The notes under the pieces were generated by a model. It was not told where the DNA came from, did not search any database, and worked only from the letters and a program-made list of their open reading frames with translations. Both the position numbers and the translations under genes were made by a program. From Acetobacteraceae bacterium B3987 (GTDB taxonomy: Bacteria > Pseudomonadota > Alphaproteobacteria > Acetobacterales > Acetobacteraceae), in assembly GCA_026537415.1 (NCBI GenBank), contig JAFNMF010000028.1, positions 37,575 to 101,574 on the forward strand: a stretch of 64,000 nucleotides of DNA, read 5' to 3'. How positions within the stretch are numbered: position 1 is the first letter of the stretch; each line of letters starts with the position of its first letter. Positions 38,304 to 47,866 of the stretch are shown one piece after another.

Positions 38304-40025
38304 TCAAAAACGGAGCGTGATGGTCGAAAGCATATAGGTGCCGTTCTGTCCCCCGGCCCGTCTCATACGGTGGGTCATCAGAATCGCTCCACCATCAATC
38401 TGCCAGTTGATGTGCTGCTGAATCTGGAACTGAATCTGCCCCTGCGGCTGCCATCCCACAGCCCGCCCGGCCTGCCTCAGCTTGGCCCCAGACAAGAACG
38501 AAAAGGGAGATGAGGAATTATACAGCCCATCATCCATGCTTTGCCGCCAGAGATAAGGCACCCTGATGCGGATATTCATGAAAGGCCGAGGCGCAATGCT
38601 CACTAGCGGCCCTGCACTGATGATGTTCGCTCTGGCGATCGTCCGGGTGAGATCGAACGTACCATTACGAGGTGAGAATGGTGCCGAGAATGTCCCGACC
38701 GTTCCCTTGCTCCGCCGGTTGTCACCCCCGCTATAGGCCTCAGCCTGCACGCCCAGAAAAGGGTGCAGGGACGATGACGAATGACGCCAGCCCAGAACAC
38801 CCCGCACCGCCCATGCACTCACAGGGCGACTAGCAACGGAAGAACTACCGGGGTGGAACCGTCCCCCCTGATATACACCACCCAGCTCATACTCAAAGGA
38901 TGGAGCCGACCCGTACCAACGGAAACCACCATTCTGGCGTGTCTGTGTTCCCGCCTGAGACCCCTTATACAGAGCCACGGCGGCAGACTTTCCACCATAG
39001 TGAAAGCCCATCCAGAACAGGTCCAGAAAGGAATGGACCTGCTCCCCGACAATGGAAAACGGCTTCAGAGCAATGCCGATATTCCCTCCATAAAGGCGGG
39101 TATCATCATCAAAACCGCCGCCCATGATGGTGTCTTTTGTGACCTGCGTGCCCACAAAATTATAGACATCCAGCCGCACCCGGTTCCACATGGCATAGCC
39201 ACGGGCACCATTCCATGAAAGCGGAACATTGGGTGTCTCCCGCATGTAGATCAGCCATGAAGGCGCATCAAGAAACTGCTGCCGCCCAACCATCACGCCG
39301 GTTTTGGCACCGAACAGCTTACGTTCATAACCAACAAAAAGCTGCTGCACCCCCAGCCTGCGCCGCCATGTGGTGTTATAGCCATAATAGTTCCAGCCTG
39401 CGGCCTCACCATTATTCAGCTGACCGAATATCCGCCAATGCTGCCCTAAATGAAGGTCTGCTCCGAACAGATTACGCACCGTAAAACGCCCGGAATGCCG
39501 TTTGCCAGCCGTCCCCAGCTGAGGATTGGATTCATACCAATTGCGAATACGGGATTCGCCGGAAAGAGAGAGCCAGATGCTGCCTGATTCATTTAGGCGG
39601 ATAGCCTTCAAAGGGTCGAGAAAATCGGTGCGGTTCTTAGGGTCTTTCTTGCTACTCCAATCCTCAGCCCACGGAGCGGCCCCGTAGGTGCCGACCGGCC
39701 CGAACCCGGCAAACTCACCATTCCCCCAGTTGAAAGCCCCCCAGTCCCCCTGATGCCGCTTGCGGGACCGGTTCTGCTCTGCCGGAATACGACGGGGCTG
39801 GCCGATCACACCCGCCCCCGGCATGGTCTCCACGGTCGGCGGTATTTTTTCAGCAACCTGGGCCTCTGCCCGCTTCTGCCCCACCAGAAAGGCTGACGCC
39901 ATCAGGGCCACCGAAACCCACGGTACCCGCCGTCTCTTCCCCAGCAGCGCAGCTCCACACTCCGCGGGAAACAAGTCCGGCTTTTTCTGCCTCGTCACAT
40001 ACCAAGACTGCCTGCCTGTCTGCAT
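38304..40025 (-). CDS. Alginate-export-family outer-membrane porin
   Basis: A predicted outer-membrane beta-barrel of 573 residues. After a basic N-terminus a hydrophobic signal (VPWVSVALMASAFLVGQKRAEA) leads to a domain with SLSGESRIRNWYE, FGADLHLGQHWRIFGQL, GVMVGRQQFLDAPSWLI and regular amphipathic strands to the terminal aromatic STITLRF. The pattern is that of the alginate_exp family (AlgE-like), which forms monomeric anion or solute channels; the substrate is unknown. It stands between cysH and rdgB, both on the same strand. Its start has only a weak ribosome site (GGATA). Confidence 0.82.
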   Translation of the reverse strand: MQTGRQSWYVTRQKKPDLFPAECGAALLGKRRRVPWVSVALMASAFLVGQKRAEAQVAEKIPPTVETMPGAGVIGQPRRIPAEQNRSRKRHQGDWGAFNWGNGEFAGFGPVGTYGAAPWAEDWSSKKDPKNRTDFLDPLKAIRLNESGSIWLSLSGESRIRNWYESNPQLGTAGKRHSGRFTVRNLFGADLHLGQHWRIFGQLNNGEAAGWNYYGYNTTWRRRLGVQQLFVGYERKLFGAKTGVMVGRQQFLDAPSWLIYMRETPNVPLSWNGARGYAMWNRVRLDVYNFVGTQVTKDTIMGGGFDDDTRLYGGNIGIALKPFSIVGEQVHSFLDLFWMGFHYGGKSAAVALYKGSQAGTQTRQNGGFRWYGSAPSFEYELGGVYQGGRFHPGSSSVASRPVSAWAVRGVLGWRHSSSSLHPFLGVQAEAYSGGDNRRSKGTVGTFSAPFSPRNGTFDLTRTIARANIISAGPLVSIAPRPFMNIRIRVPYLWRQSMDDGLYNSSSPFSFLSGAKLRQAGRAVGWQPQGQIQFQIQQHINWQIDGGAILMTHRMRRAGGQNGTYMLSTITLRF

Positions 40026-40142
40026 GGAGTATCCATTTACTACGCTTTATAATAGTTATTTAATATTAAATCCCGTTTTATTCCCTTTGTGAAGACGTGA
40101 ATTGTTTTTATCAAAAAACTGTCACACTTCGCCTAACCATCT

Positions 40143-40176
40143 CAGGTGCAGCAGCATGACACACCCGCTGCACCTG
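40143..40176 (-). terminator. Hairpin after rdgB
   Basis: CAGGTGCAGC (40143-40152) pairs with GCTGCACCTG (40167-40176). It sits 17 bases past the rdgB stop on the minus strand. The T tract is weak, so termination is inferred mainly from position and stem strength. Confidence 0.55.
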
Positions 40177-40192
40177 CTACTCTTCAGAGGCG

Positions 40193-40813
40193 TCAGCCCA
40201 CACAGTCCTTCAGAAACTGCGTCATAGCCTGTCCACGATGGCTGAAACGGTTTTTCTCCGTCTCCTCCATCTCGGCAAAGGTGCGGCTTTCCCCTTCAGG
40301 GATGAACATCGGGTCATAACCATGCCCATGCTCTCCCCGTGGCGGCCATGAGACCTGCCCCCGGCACTCTCCCCGCACGAAACGGTGAGTGCCATCCGGC
40401 CATGCCAGACACAGCACCACCACAAAGGCCGCTGCCCTGTCGTCTGACCCGCTGGCCTGCATTTCCTCATGAACACGGTTCATAGCGAAAGCCATATCCC
40501 GCTGCGGGCCTGCCCAGCGGGCAGAGTAAACACCCGGCCTGCCACCCAGTGCGGCAACACAGAAACCGGAATCATCAGCCAGTGCAGGCAGGCCGGTTGC
40601 CCTAGCTGCTGCTTCCGCCTTGATGAGCGCATTGCCCTCAAAATCGGTTGCCGTTTCTTCCGGTTCCGGCAGGTTCAGTTCAGCGGCGGAGCGGACAGTA
40701 ATGCCGCTCTCTGCCAACAGAAGCGAGAATTCCCGCAGCTTGCCTTCATTGTGGCTTGCCAGAACAATCTCGCTGCCACGCGCCAGACGGCGCGTGCAAT
40801 CCTGTCCGCTCAT
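40193..40813 (-). CDS. rdgB: dITP/XTP pyrophosphatase, RdgB/HAM1 family
   Basis: Removes deaminated purine nucleotides (dITP, XTP) from the pool by hydrolysis to monophosphates. The 206 residues carry the HAM1 signatures IVLASHNEGKLREFSLLL, DDSGFCVAALGGRPGVYSARWAG and GHGYDPMFIPEGESRTFAEM. Length is typical. AAGGA precedes the ATG. It starts 29 bases after rph, with which it is commonly paired. Confidence 0.96.
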   Translation of the reverse strand: MSGQDCTRRLARGSEIVLASHNEGKLREFSLLLAESGITVRSAAELNLPEPEETATDFEGNALIKAEAAARATGLPALADDSGFCVAALGGRPGVYSARWAGPQRDMAFAMNRVHEEMQASGSDDRAAAFVVVLCLAWPDGTHRFVRGECRGQVSWPPRGEHGHGYDPMFIPEGESRTFAEMEETEKNRFSHRGQAMTQFLKDCVG

Positions 40814-40842
40814 TCAGCATTCCTTCTTTATCTCGCTGATGC

Positions 40843-41559
40843 TCAGCCCTTTTTACGAGCTAGAGCCTCATTCTGTACGGCAAACAGCTCCTTCGTTCCC
40901 TTCTGGGCCAGATCAAACAGAATCTGGAACTCCTCAGGACGGAAAGGGCGATCTTCTGCCGTGCCCTGAATCTCCACGATGCCGCCATCAGCCGTCAGGA
41001 CAAAATTGGTATCAGCCTGTGCGCTGCTGTCTTCTTCATAATCAAGGTCCAGCACCGGGCCAGCATCTGTCAGTCCGCAGGATACGGCAGCAACCTGCCC
41101 TGTCAGAGCCTTCGACTTGCCCATGCCTTCCAGAGCAATGGCCAGAGCCACCCATGCGCCTGTGATGGACGCACAGCGTGTGCCGCCATCGGCATTCAGC
41201 ACATCACAATCCAGCGTAATCATGCACTCACCCAGAGCCTTAAGGTCCACGCAGGCCCGCAGGGAGCGGCCAATGAGACGCTGAATCTCCTGCGTGCGGC
41301 CAGACTGCTTGCCACGGGCAGCCTCACGGGAGCCACGGGTGTGGGTCGCACGGGGCAACATCCCATATTCTGCGGTGACCCAGCCCTGACCCTGCCCCCG
41401 CAGAAACGGCGGCACCCGTGTTTCGACAGACGCCGTGCAAAGCACCTCAGTCCCTCCCACACGAATCAGCGCAGAACCTTCCGCATGGGTAGAAAAACCA
41501 GTCTCGATCGTAACCGAGCGAAGAGCATCATCAGTGCGGCCAGAGGGACGTGCAGACAT
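40843..41559 (-). CDS. rph: Ribonuclease PH
   Basis: Phosphorolytic 3' exoribonuclease that trims tRNA precursors. The 238 residues open [19 protein letters not shown] and include [39 protein letters not shown] (part), [20 protein letters not shown] and [17 protein letters not shown], all RNase PH landmarks. Length is standard. It is the first gene of an rph-rdgB operon and is divergent from mrcA; 41560-41732 holds both promoters. Confidence 0.97.
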   Translation of the reverse strand: MSARPSGRTDDALRSVTIETGFSTHAEGSALIRVGGTEVLCTASVETRVPPFLRGQGQGWVTAEYGMLPRATHTRGSREAARGKQSGRTQEIQRLIGRSLRACVDLKALGECMITLDCDVLNADGGTRCASITGAWVALAIALEGMGKSKALTGQVAAVSCGLTDAGPVLDLDYEEDSSAQADTNFVLTADGGIVEIQGTAEDRPFRPEEFQILFDLAQKGTKELFAVQNEALARKKG

Positions 41560-41732
41560 GAGACATAGTCCTTAAATCTTTATTGAAAATCCGTATGAGA
41601 CGACCTGCAAAGCCCCCTCATGACAGGACAGCACCATAGGCCCGCCCTGCCCTGTCGGCCATACCTACCCACAAAAAACAGGTAACACTCTGCTTCTTCC
41701 CGTTCTTTTGCAGGCCATGTTATAGGAAGGGC

Positions 41733-44279
41733 ATGAAGCGTTCCTCCATGCTGCCAGACAGCCCGCCCTCACCATCCCAGAAGCCCCGTTTCCGCCGCTG
41801 GCGGTTTCTGCTGGGGGCTGCCCTTGGCATCGGCACGTTCGGTATTTCTGCCGTCATTCTCACAGGGGTGGGGCTGTATGCCCATCTCAGTGCCAACCTG
41901 CCCAGCGTGGACGCTCTCCAACATTACAAACCACCCGTGGTCAGCCGCCTTTATACGTCGGATGACCAGCTCATGGCCGAGCTGTCCCACGAACGACGCA
42001 TCTATGTACCCATCCGGGCTATTCCGCCGCTCGTCCGCAACGCCTTCATCGCTGCGGAGGACCAGAACTTCTATTCCCATGGCGGTGTGGACCCTCTGGC
42101 CATGTTGCGGGCAGGCGTGACGGATATTGTCAGTATCCTCACCCATCAGGGGAAACGGCCCCTTGGGGCCTCAACCATCACCCAGCAGGTGGCCAAGGTC
42201 ATGCTGCTGAACAACAACAGCCTGACCATTGAACGAAAGGTCCGGGAAGCCCTGCTCGCCATGCGCATCGAGCATACGCTCTCCAAGGACCGGATTCTGG
42301 AAATCTACCTGAACGGAATCTATCTGGGGAACGGGGCTTACGGGGTCGAGGCCGCAGCGCAGACCTACTTCAACAAGACACTGGACCAGCTGAGCGATGC
42401 TGAGGCCGCCATGCTGGCCAGCATGCCCAAATCCCCCAGCAACTATAACCCGTTCCTTCACCCCAAAGCAGCCATGTGGCGGCGCAACTGGGTACTGGAC
42501 CGGATGGGCGAAACCCACGCCATCCCGGCGGATGAAGCTCAGCAAGCCAAGCAGGATCCGCTTGTGCCACAGGGGCAGGTACGGTTTGGCCCCCTTGCCA
42601 ATTCAGAATGGTTCGCTGCGGAGGTCCGCCGCCAGCTGACCTCCCTTTATAGCGAGGAACAGACGACCGAAGGCGGGCTGGATGTTCATACCAGTCTGGA
42701 CCCACATCTTCAGCAGGTCAGCACGAAACTCCTGCGGGAAGGACTGATGGCCTATGCCCGCACCCATGAAGGCTGGCATGGTGCCGTAGGCCGTCTGGAC
42801 AGTGCCGCCATGGAGGACTGGCAGAGCAGCATAACCCAGCAGAAAAACCCAGCAGGTATGCTCTCCACATGGCGTCTGGCTGTCGTCCTCTCCACAACGC
42901 CAGAGGTCCGTGTTGGCTGGGTAAAAGCCCATAACACCCATACGGCTACGCTCCACAAAGCCGATGAAACATGGAGCCACCGCACCCATCCGCTCCAGAC
43001 GGGTGACCTCGTGATGATCGAGCCACAGGATGATGGTTCCGCAGCATTAGAGCAGATTCCGCTGGTAGAAGGAGCCACCGTCACACTGAATGCTCATACA
43101 GGGCGTGTCCTTGCCCTCGTGGGGGGCTGGTCCTTCCAGCAGAGCCAGTTCAACCGTGTGACACAGGCCCAGCGACAGCCGGGGTCTTCCTTCAAACCGC
43201 TCGTCTATCTGGCGGCGATGGAGAAGGGCATTTCCCCTTCCGAGACATTCGAGGATTCCCCCATCAGTTTCGGAGACTGGAAGCCGCAGAATTACGAACA
43301 TGACAATTGGGGTCCCACCACCCTGCATGATGCCCTGCGGGAAAGCCGCAACCTCGTGACCATCCGTGTGGCCGCCCATCTGGGCATGAAGGCTGTCAGC
43401 GACATGGCCGTGCGCTCCGGTATGGTCGATAACATGCCGCCTTATCTACCTGCCGCCCTCGGTGCCGTGGAAACCACCGTCCTGCGGGAAGCCGGGGCCT
43501 ATGCGGCCATTGCCAATGGAGGCCACAGCATTACCCCCAGCCTGATCGATTACATCCAGAACCCGGATGGCACCATCATCTGGCGCAATCAGGCCAATCA
43601 GCGCACGGTGACGACTGAAAACGGCCTGCCCGTCATCCATGATGGCCGTCCCGTTCTGGCTTCACCACAGAGTGCCTTCCAGATCACCACCATGATGCGG
43701 GATGTCATCGCCCGTGGGACAGGCGTCCGGGCCGGGATCGGAATCGACCGGCCCATCGCCGGGAAAACCGGTACCAGCCAAGACTATCATGATGCCTGGT
43801 TCGCCGGTTTCTCACCCGATACCGTCACCGTGGTGTGGATTGGTTATGATGCGCCCCGCAGTCTGGGCAAGAACGAAACAGGGGGGCATCTGGCTGGTCC
43901 CATCTGGAATGGCATTATGAAGGCCGTTTTTGCTACCCATCCCCGGCTGGAGTTCCCCGTGCCAGAAGGTGTCACTCTGGCAGAGTATGATACCGGGCGC
44001 ATCCGGGCCATTGATGCCTTCAAGACCGATCAGATTCCGGGAGCTTCCGTCCCGCTGCATGGCTTCGGTGCCGGAACACAGGCTCTCACCGCTGCCGATA
44101 CCGGTGCAGACATGATTCCTAATTCCGAAACGGACATGCCCAGCTCTGGCACGTCCAGCACCAACCCTGCCAAGGATAGCCCGCTGGATGGGACCATGCC
44201 CCCGCAGACCTCTACCTCACCTCAGGAGAAAGCAAACCCTGCGGAGGGAGGTGACATTGGCGTCGGCGGTCTATACTAA
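41733..44279 (+). CDS. mrcA: Penicillin-binding protein 1A
   Basis: Bifunctional peptidoglycan glycosyltransferase/transpeptidase anchored in the inner membrane. In 848 residues: a short cytoplasmic basic tail, one transmembrane helix at about 25-50 (LLGAALGIGTFGISAVILTG), GT51 with catalytic Glu in AAEDQNFYSHGGVDP, QQVAKVMLLNN and KILEIYLNGIYLG-type motifs, then the transpeptidase with PGSSFKPLVYLAAM (active Ser), SRN in LRESRNLVT and KTGTSQDYHDAWFAGF. The last 80 residues are Ser/Thr/Pro-rich and probably disordered. AGGAAGGG precedes the ATG. prfB follows after 39 bases. Confidence 0.96.
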   Translation: MKRSSMLPDSPPSPSQKPRFRRWRFLLGAALGIGTFGISAVILTGVGLYAHLSANLPSVDALQHYKPPVVSRLYTSDDQLMAELSHERRIYVPIRAIPPLVRNAFIAAEDQNFYSHGGVDPLAMLRAGVTDIVSILTHQGKRPLGASTITQQVAKVMLLNNNSLTIERKVREALLAMRIEHTLSKDRILEIYLNGIYLGNGAYGVEAAAQTYFNKTLDQLSDAEAAMLASMPKSPSNYNPFLHPKAAMWRRNWVLDRMGETHAIPADEAQQAKQDPLVPQGQVRFGPLANSEWFAAEVRRQLTSLYSEEQTTEGGLDVHTSLDPHLQQVSTKLLREGLMAYARTHEGWHGAVGRLDSAAMEDWQSSITQQKNPAGMLSTWRLAVVLSTTPEVRVGWVKAHNTHTATLHKADETWSHRTHPLQTGDLVMIEPQDDGSAALEQIPLVEGATVTLNAHTGRVLALVGGWSFQQSQFNRVTQAQRQPGSSFKPLVYLAAMEKGISPSETFEDSPISFGDWKPQNYEHDNWGPTTLHDALRESRNLVTIRVAAHLGMKAVSDMAVRSGMVDNMPPYLPAALGAVETTVLREAGAYAAIANGGHSITPSLIDYIQNPDGTIIWRNQANQRTVTTENGLPVIHDGRPVLASPQSAFQITTMMRDVIARGTGVRAGIGIDRPIAGKTGTSQDYHDAWFAGFSPDTVTVVWIGYDAPRSLGKNETGGHLAGPIWNGIMKAVFATHPRLEFPVPEGVTLAEYDTGRIRAIDAFKTDQIPGASVPLHGFGAGTQALTAADTGADMIPNSETDMPSSGTSSTNPAKDSPLDGTMPPQTSTSPQEKANPAEGGDIGVGGLY

Positions 44280-44318
44280 AGCAGCAACACTAACTTAAAG
44301 GAAACAGGAGAACGCCTG

Positions 44319-45450
44319 ATGTCGGCTGAGACCGAAGCCCTCTCCGAACAGATCAAGCAGTCGGTGGCACTGCTGAGGAGGCATCTTTGACTGGGATGTC
44401 GCCAAAACACGCCTTGCCGAACTGAATCATCTCTCTGAAGACCCGGACCTCTGGAACAATCCGGATGCTGCCCAGAAACTGATGCGTGAGCGCACCATGC
44501 TCGCCAACCAGATTGAAGGGGTCGAAGCTCTGGAGGCCGACGTGCAGGACACGCTGGACCTCGTTGAGCTAGCCGAGATGGAAAATGATGACGCCGTAGT
44601 GCAGGAAGGCCTTGCCACCCTGCGGAGCCTTGCCGCTCAGGCGCAGCAACGTGAGACGGAAAGCCTGCTCTCTGGCGAAGCTGACAGCAATGACTGCTAT
44701 CTTGAGGTCAATGCCGGTGCCGGTGGTACGGAGGCGCAAGACTGGGCCGAAATGCTGCTGCGCATGTATACGCGCTGGTCCGAGAAGCACGGCTATAAGG
44801 TCTCTCTGATGGAAAGCAGCGAAGGTGAGCAGGCTGGACTGAAATCCGCCACCATCCTCGTCAGTGGTCCCAACGCCTATGGCTGGCTGAAGACGGAAGC
44901 CGGGGTGCATCGCCTTGTGCGCATCTCCCCCTTCGACTCCGCAGCACGGCGGCAGACCTCCTTTGCCTCCATCTACATCTCGCCTGTTGTGGATGATTCC
45001 ATCGAAATCGAGATTATCGATTCCGACCTGCGGGTAGATACGTTCCGGGCCTCCGGGGCTGGTGGGCAGCACGTCAACAAGACGGACTCCGCCATTCGTA
45101 TCACCCATATCCCGACCGGCATTGTCGTGGCCTGCCAGACGGACCGCTCCCAGCACCGCAACCGGGCCACAGCCATGGAGATGCTGAAAGCCCGCCTCTA
45201 TGAGGCTGAGCTTCAGAAGCGGGAAGCTGAGGCCTCTGCTGCCGAAGCCGCCAAGACAGACATTGGCTGGGGCCACCAGATACGGTCTTACGTTCTGGCT
45301 CCGTACCAGCTCGTCAAGGACCTGCGGACCAACATTGAGAAGGGCAATCCTGACGCCGTTCTTGATGGTGATCTGGATGAGTTCATGGCTGCCTCTCTGG
45401 CACAACGTGTCAGTGCCACACGCTCAGAGGCCAGTGCCACGGCTCAGTAA
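44319..45450 (+). CDS. prfB: Peptide chain release factor 2, with programmed +1 frameshift
   Basis: Recognises UGA and UAA stops and triggers peptide release. The coding sequence is 44319-44387 joined to 44389-45450 (376 residues). After 23 codons the first frame hits TGA at 44388-44390; skipping one T restores the conserved [16 protein letters not shown]. The full frame has [15 protein letters not shown] (the SPF anticodon-like tripeptide) and the catalytic GGQ in [21 protein letters not shown] lies 8 bases before the ATG. The frameshift lets RF2 sense its own UGA efficiency. A terminator follows. Confidence 0.97.
44376..44391 (+). promoter_or_regulatory. RF2 autoregulatory +1 frameshift site
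   Basis: An internal Shine-Dalgarno AGGAGG (44376-44381), then CAT, then the slippery CTT (44385-44387) and TGA-C (44388-44391). The arrangement matches the known prfB programme (SD-like, 3-base spacer, CUU UGA C). Confidence 0.95.
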
Positions 45451-45466
45451 GCGGTTGCCTACATGA

Positions 45467-45504
45467 AAAGAGGGGCTGACTCTACGGAGTCATGCCCCTT
45501 TTTT
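45467..45504 (+). terminator. Terminator after prfB
   Basis: AGGGGC..ACTC pairs with GAGT..GCCCCT around a short loop (45470-45500), followed by TTTTTT. It ends the mrcA-prfB unit. Confidence 0.88.
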
Positions 45505-45941
45505 GCGTTATTTAACGCATTAAACTATCAAAAATGGTTATTAAAAGGTCAATTTCTGGAATTATCTGTTTTCCCCATAGGGCTGATTAACCAAAATAAT
45601 TCACAAAACACCCCATTTTCTCCCCACAAAATAGCCCTCAAAACTCTAGGAAAACCGCCACACATTTGAACATCCTATGAGATATCCACATAGATACCCC
45701 TTTTTATACACAGATGATCCTGCGAAAGAGTCGCATAACAGCCCTTGCATCACAGGGGCCGCTTAGGCCATTGGTAAAGAGGACCGGCGCGGGAGTGATC
45801 CCATGCCAGTGCGCTGGCAACCTTCCGGAGGGAGTGGCCCTTCAGCAGGGAAAGTCGGCACTGCACGCATACCGCAACGGGCAAGCGTCTTTACAGGAAA
45901 CGCCAAACCTACGGCGTGGAAAAGGGTAAAAGGGTTTTGGA
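45505..45941 (+). promoter_or_regulatory. Long gene-free region and probable structured leader of tonB
   Basis: No convincing coding sequence was found in these 437 bases. The first 210 are AT-rich and likely hold the tonB promoter. The last 210 (about 45730-45940) turn GC-rich and contain short hairpins, for example GCCAG-TGCG-CTGGC near 45806, GGCC..GGCC near 45760 and GGGA..TCCC near 45792. This suggests a long untranslated leader. It does not match a riboswitch class I know. Confidence 0.45.
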
Positions 45942-46634
45942 ATGAGAAGCTATGCCGCCCAACAACGCAAGCCGACCGATTACATCGTCGCTGTTGTCGT
46001 GGCTTTTCTGGCCATCGGTCTGGTGGTCTATGCCCTGACTCTCAACAAAGTTGAAAAGCAGGAACCCTCGCACCCGCCTATCCAGACACGCATCATTACG
46101 GAGGCTCCCCCTCCACCGCCTCCCCCTCCGCCGCCGCAGCCGGTGATGGTCCAACCGCCACCGCCTTATATTCCTCCGCCAAAAATCAAGGTGGCACCAC
46201 CGCCCAAACCGCCGATCCAGCATAGCCACCAGAAGGCGCCGAAGACGAAGGCCGCTGCTCCTCAGCCTGCACCTTCTGCTCCGGCCCAGTCTTCGGCAGC
46301 GGCATCATCTTCGACAAGCTCCGATACCAGCTCGTCCGATAGTGATCATTCCGCCGGGGCTATGCCTATCAATAATGTGCGGCCGGAATACCCGGAGGAA
46401 GCGCAGGAAGAAAACCGTGAAGGCTCCGTCACGGCCTCCTGCGATATCCTTACCAATGGCAAGCCTGCCAACTGCAAGCTGCTGAAGGTAAAGGGAGGAC
46501 ACGACTTTGCTGAAAGTGCGTTGAACTTCCTGGAACATTCACCCGTCCGCTATCAGCCAGCCATGTCCGGCGGCCAGCCGGTCGTAGAACACAACCACGT
46601 CCTGCATGTGGACTTTACCCTTGGTGATGAATGA
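45942..46634 (+). CDS. tonB: Energy transducer TonB
   Basis: Transmits proton-motive force from ExbB-ExbD to outer-membrane receptors. The 230 residues show the usual plan: an N-terminal membrane anchor (YIVAVVVAFLAIGLVVYAL) at about 14-32, a periplasmic proline-rich rod with runs of Pro at about 56-90, a Ser/Ala-rich spacer, and a C-terminal TonB domain (NNVRPEYPEEAQEENREGSV through the final FTLGDE). It heads a cluster with exbB, two exbD genes and a TPR protein. Its closest client here is the receptor at 31255-33501. Confidence 0.94.
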   Translation: MRSYAAQQRKPTDYIVAVVVAFLAIGLVVYALTLNKVEKQEPSHPPIQTRIITEAPPPPPPPPPPQPVMVQPPPPYIPPPKIKVAPPPKPPIQHSHQKAPKTKAAAPQPAPSAPAQSSAAASSSTSSDTSSSDSDHSAGAMPINNVRPEYPEEAQEENREGSVTASCDILTNGKPANCKLLKVKGGHDFAESALNFLEHSPVRYQPAMSGGQPVVEHNHVLHVDFTLGDE

Positions 46635-46667
46635 GAACTTACTGATTCATCACAGACCAGCATGACG

Positions 46668-46820
46668 CTGCCCTGCCCCGGAATGGGCAGGACCTTGACG
46701 GAAGCAGGGCAGCAAGAGTTTTCACATTGTCCCAGCCTGCCATGAATGGCAGGAATGACAGGGAGACCGATACGGGAGGTTTCTCCCACCGGTGCACCAC
46801 CTTCAGACTGGTGCTTTTTT
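46668..46820 (+). promoter_or_regulatory. Hairpin series with a terminator between tonB and exbB
   Basis: The 205-base spacer holds four successive stems: GCTGCCCTGC/GCAGGGCAGC (46668-46677 with 46704-46713), CCTGCCAT/ATGGCAGG (46736-46743 with 46746-46753), GGGAGA/TCTCCC (46761-46766 with 46782-46787), and GCACCA/TGGTGC (46794-46799 with 46809-46814). The last is followed by TTTTTT (46815-46820) and exbB begins 20 bases later. It looks like an attenuator or an mRNA-processing region that sets tonB and exbB levels separately. Confidence 0.6.
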
Positions 46821-46839
46821 AGACAAGGATATGGGATTC

Positions 46840-47862
46840 ATGACCAGACTGTTCCGCCTCCCCGTAACTGTTGCTGCGCCCCGGGCGCGCGCTGTCTATG
46901 GCACGGCCCTGGCCCTGACTCTGGCTGCCATGCCGTTGGCCTCTGCTGCCTTCGCACAGGACGCCGCACCGGCCGCACCACCAGCCGGAGCCACAATGAG
47001 TGCCCAGCCACCTGTTGGCACCACACCAGCCGCTCCCCCGGCAGGAACCACACCTGCGGCCCCACCCGCCAGTGCTGAAGGTGGTACCCCGGTGACAGCC
47101 ACACCGGTAAGTGACAAGCCTGCCGAAGCCGCCCCAAAAGAAAACCCCTACGGGCTGGGTGCGCTCTGGAAAAACGGGGACATCATCGCCCGTGGCGTTC
47201 TACTCATTATGGCCTTCATGTCTCTGGGGACATGGATCATCATGATTAGCAAATTCATCGAGCAGGCTCGCCTTTTCCGGGCTTCCAAGGCCGTCAACCA
47301 GACCTTCTGGACACAGAAGACCATTCAGGAAGGTGCCCAGACCCTGAAGGCGGACTCCCCCTTCCGCTACATTGCTGAGACCGGCATCGTGGCAGCACGC
47401 CATCATGAAGGGTCCATGCGGGATTCCATCGACCTCCAGTCATGGACCAGCATGTCCATCCAGCGGGCTCTGGAGACCATTAATACACGTCTGCAGAGCG
47501 GGCTGGCCTTCCTTGGGACGGTTGGGTCCACCTCTCCCTTCATCGGGCTGTTCGGTACGGTCTGGGGTATCTACCACGCCCTGACAGCCATCGGCATTGC
47601 TGGTCAGGCTTCCATCGACAAGGTAGCCGGTCCGGTTGGTGAATCCCTCATCATGACGGCCATCGGTCTGGCAACCGCCGTCCCGGCTGTGCTGGGCTAC
47701 AACCTGCTCGTCCGCCGTAACAAGGGTGCTATGGACCGTGTCCGCAACTTCGGGTCCGACCTTCATTCGGTCCTGATCGGCGGTTATCGCCATGAGGCCA
47801 CGTTCGATGGCGAAGCAAGGGACAACAGCCCGACCACAACAACAACCAACGAGCGGATCTGA
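46840..47862 (+). CDS. exbB: Biopolymer transport protein ExbB, with N-terminal exported extension
   Basis: Inner-membrane proton-channel scaffold of the Ton motor. The 340 residues begin with a cleavable signal (ALALTLAAMPLASAAFAQD) and an Ala/Pro-rich periplasmic stretch with PPAGTTPAAPPAS-type repeats, to about residue 95. The MotA/TolQ/ExbB core follows with three helices, including VLLIMAFMSLGTWIIMI, LAFLGTVGSTSPFIGLFGTVWGI and ESLIMTAIGLATAVPAVLGY (each in part). ExbB forms with such extensions are known in proteobacteria. ATG 46840 is chosen with AAGGA upstream; 46831 is an alternative. exbD begins 4 bases after its stop. Confidence 0.92.
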   Translation: MTRLFRLPVTVAAPRARAVYGTALALTLAAMPLASAAFAQDAAPAAPPAGATMSAQPPVGTTPAAPPAGTTPAAPPASAEGGTPVTATPVSDKPAEAAPKENPYGLGALWKNGDIIARGVLLIMAFMSLGTWIIMISKFIEQARLFRASKAVNQTFWTQKTIQEGAQTLKADSPFRYIAETGIVAARHHEGSMRDSIDLQSWTSMSIQRALETINTRLQSGLAFLGTVGSTSPFIGLFGTVWGIYHALTAIGIAGQASIDKVAGPVGESLIMTAIGLATAVPAVLGYNLLVRRNKGAMDRVRNFGSDLHSVLIGGYRHEATFDGEARDNSPTTTTTNERI

Positions 47863-47866
47863 TATC

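Noticed and set aside
44319-44390. prfB as a frameshifted pseudogene
   Set aside because: The interruption is the known programmed frameshift, with all signal elements present and the downstream frame intact.
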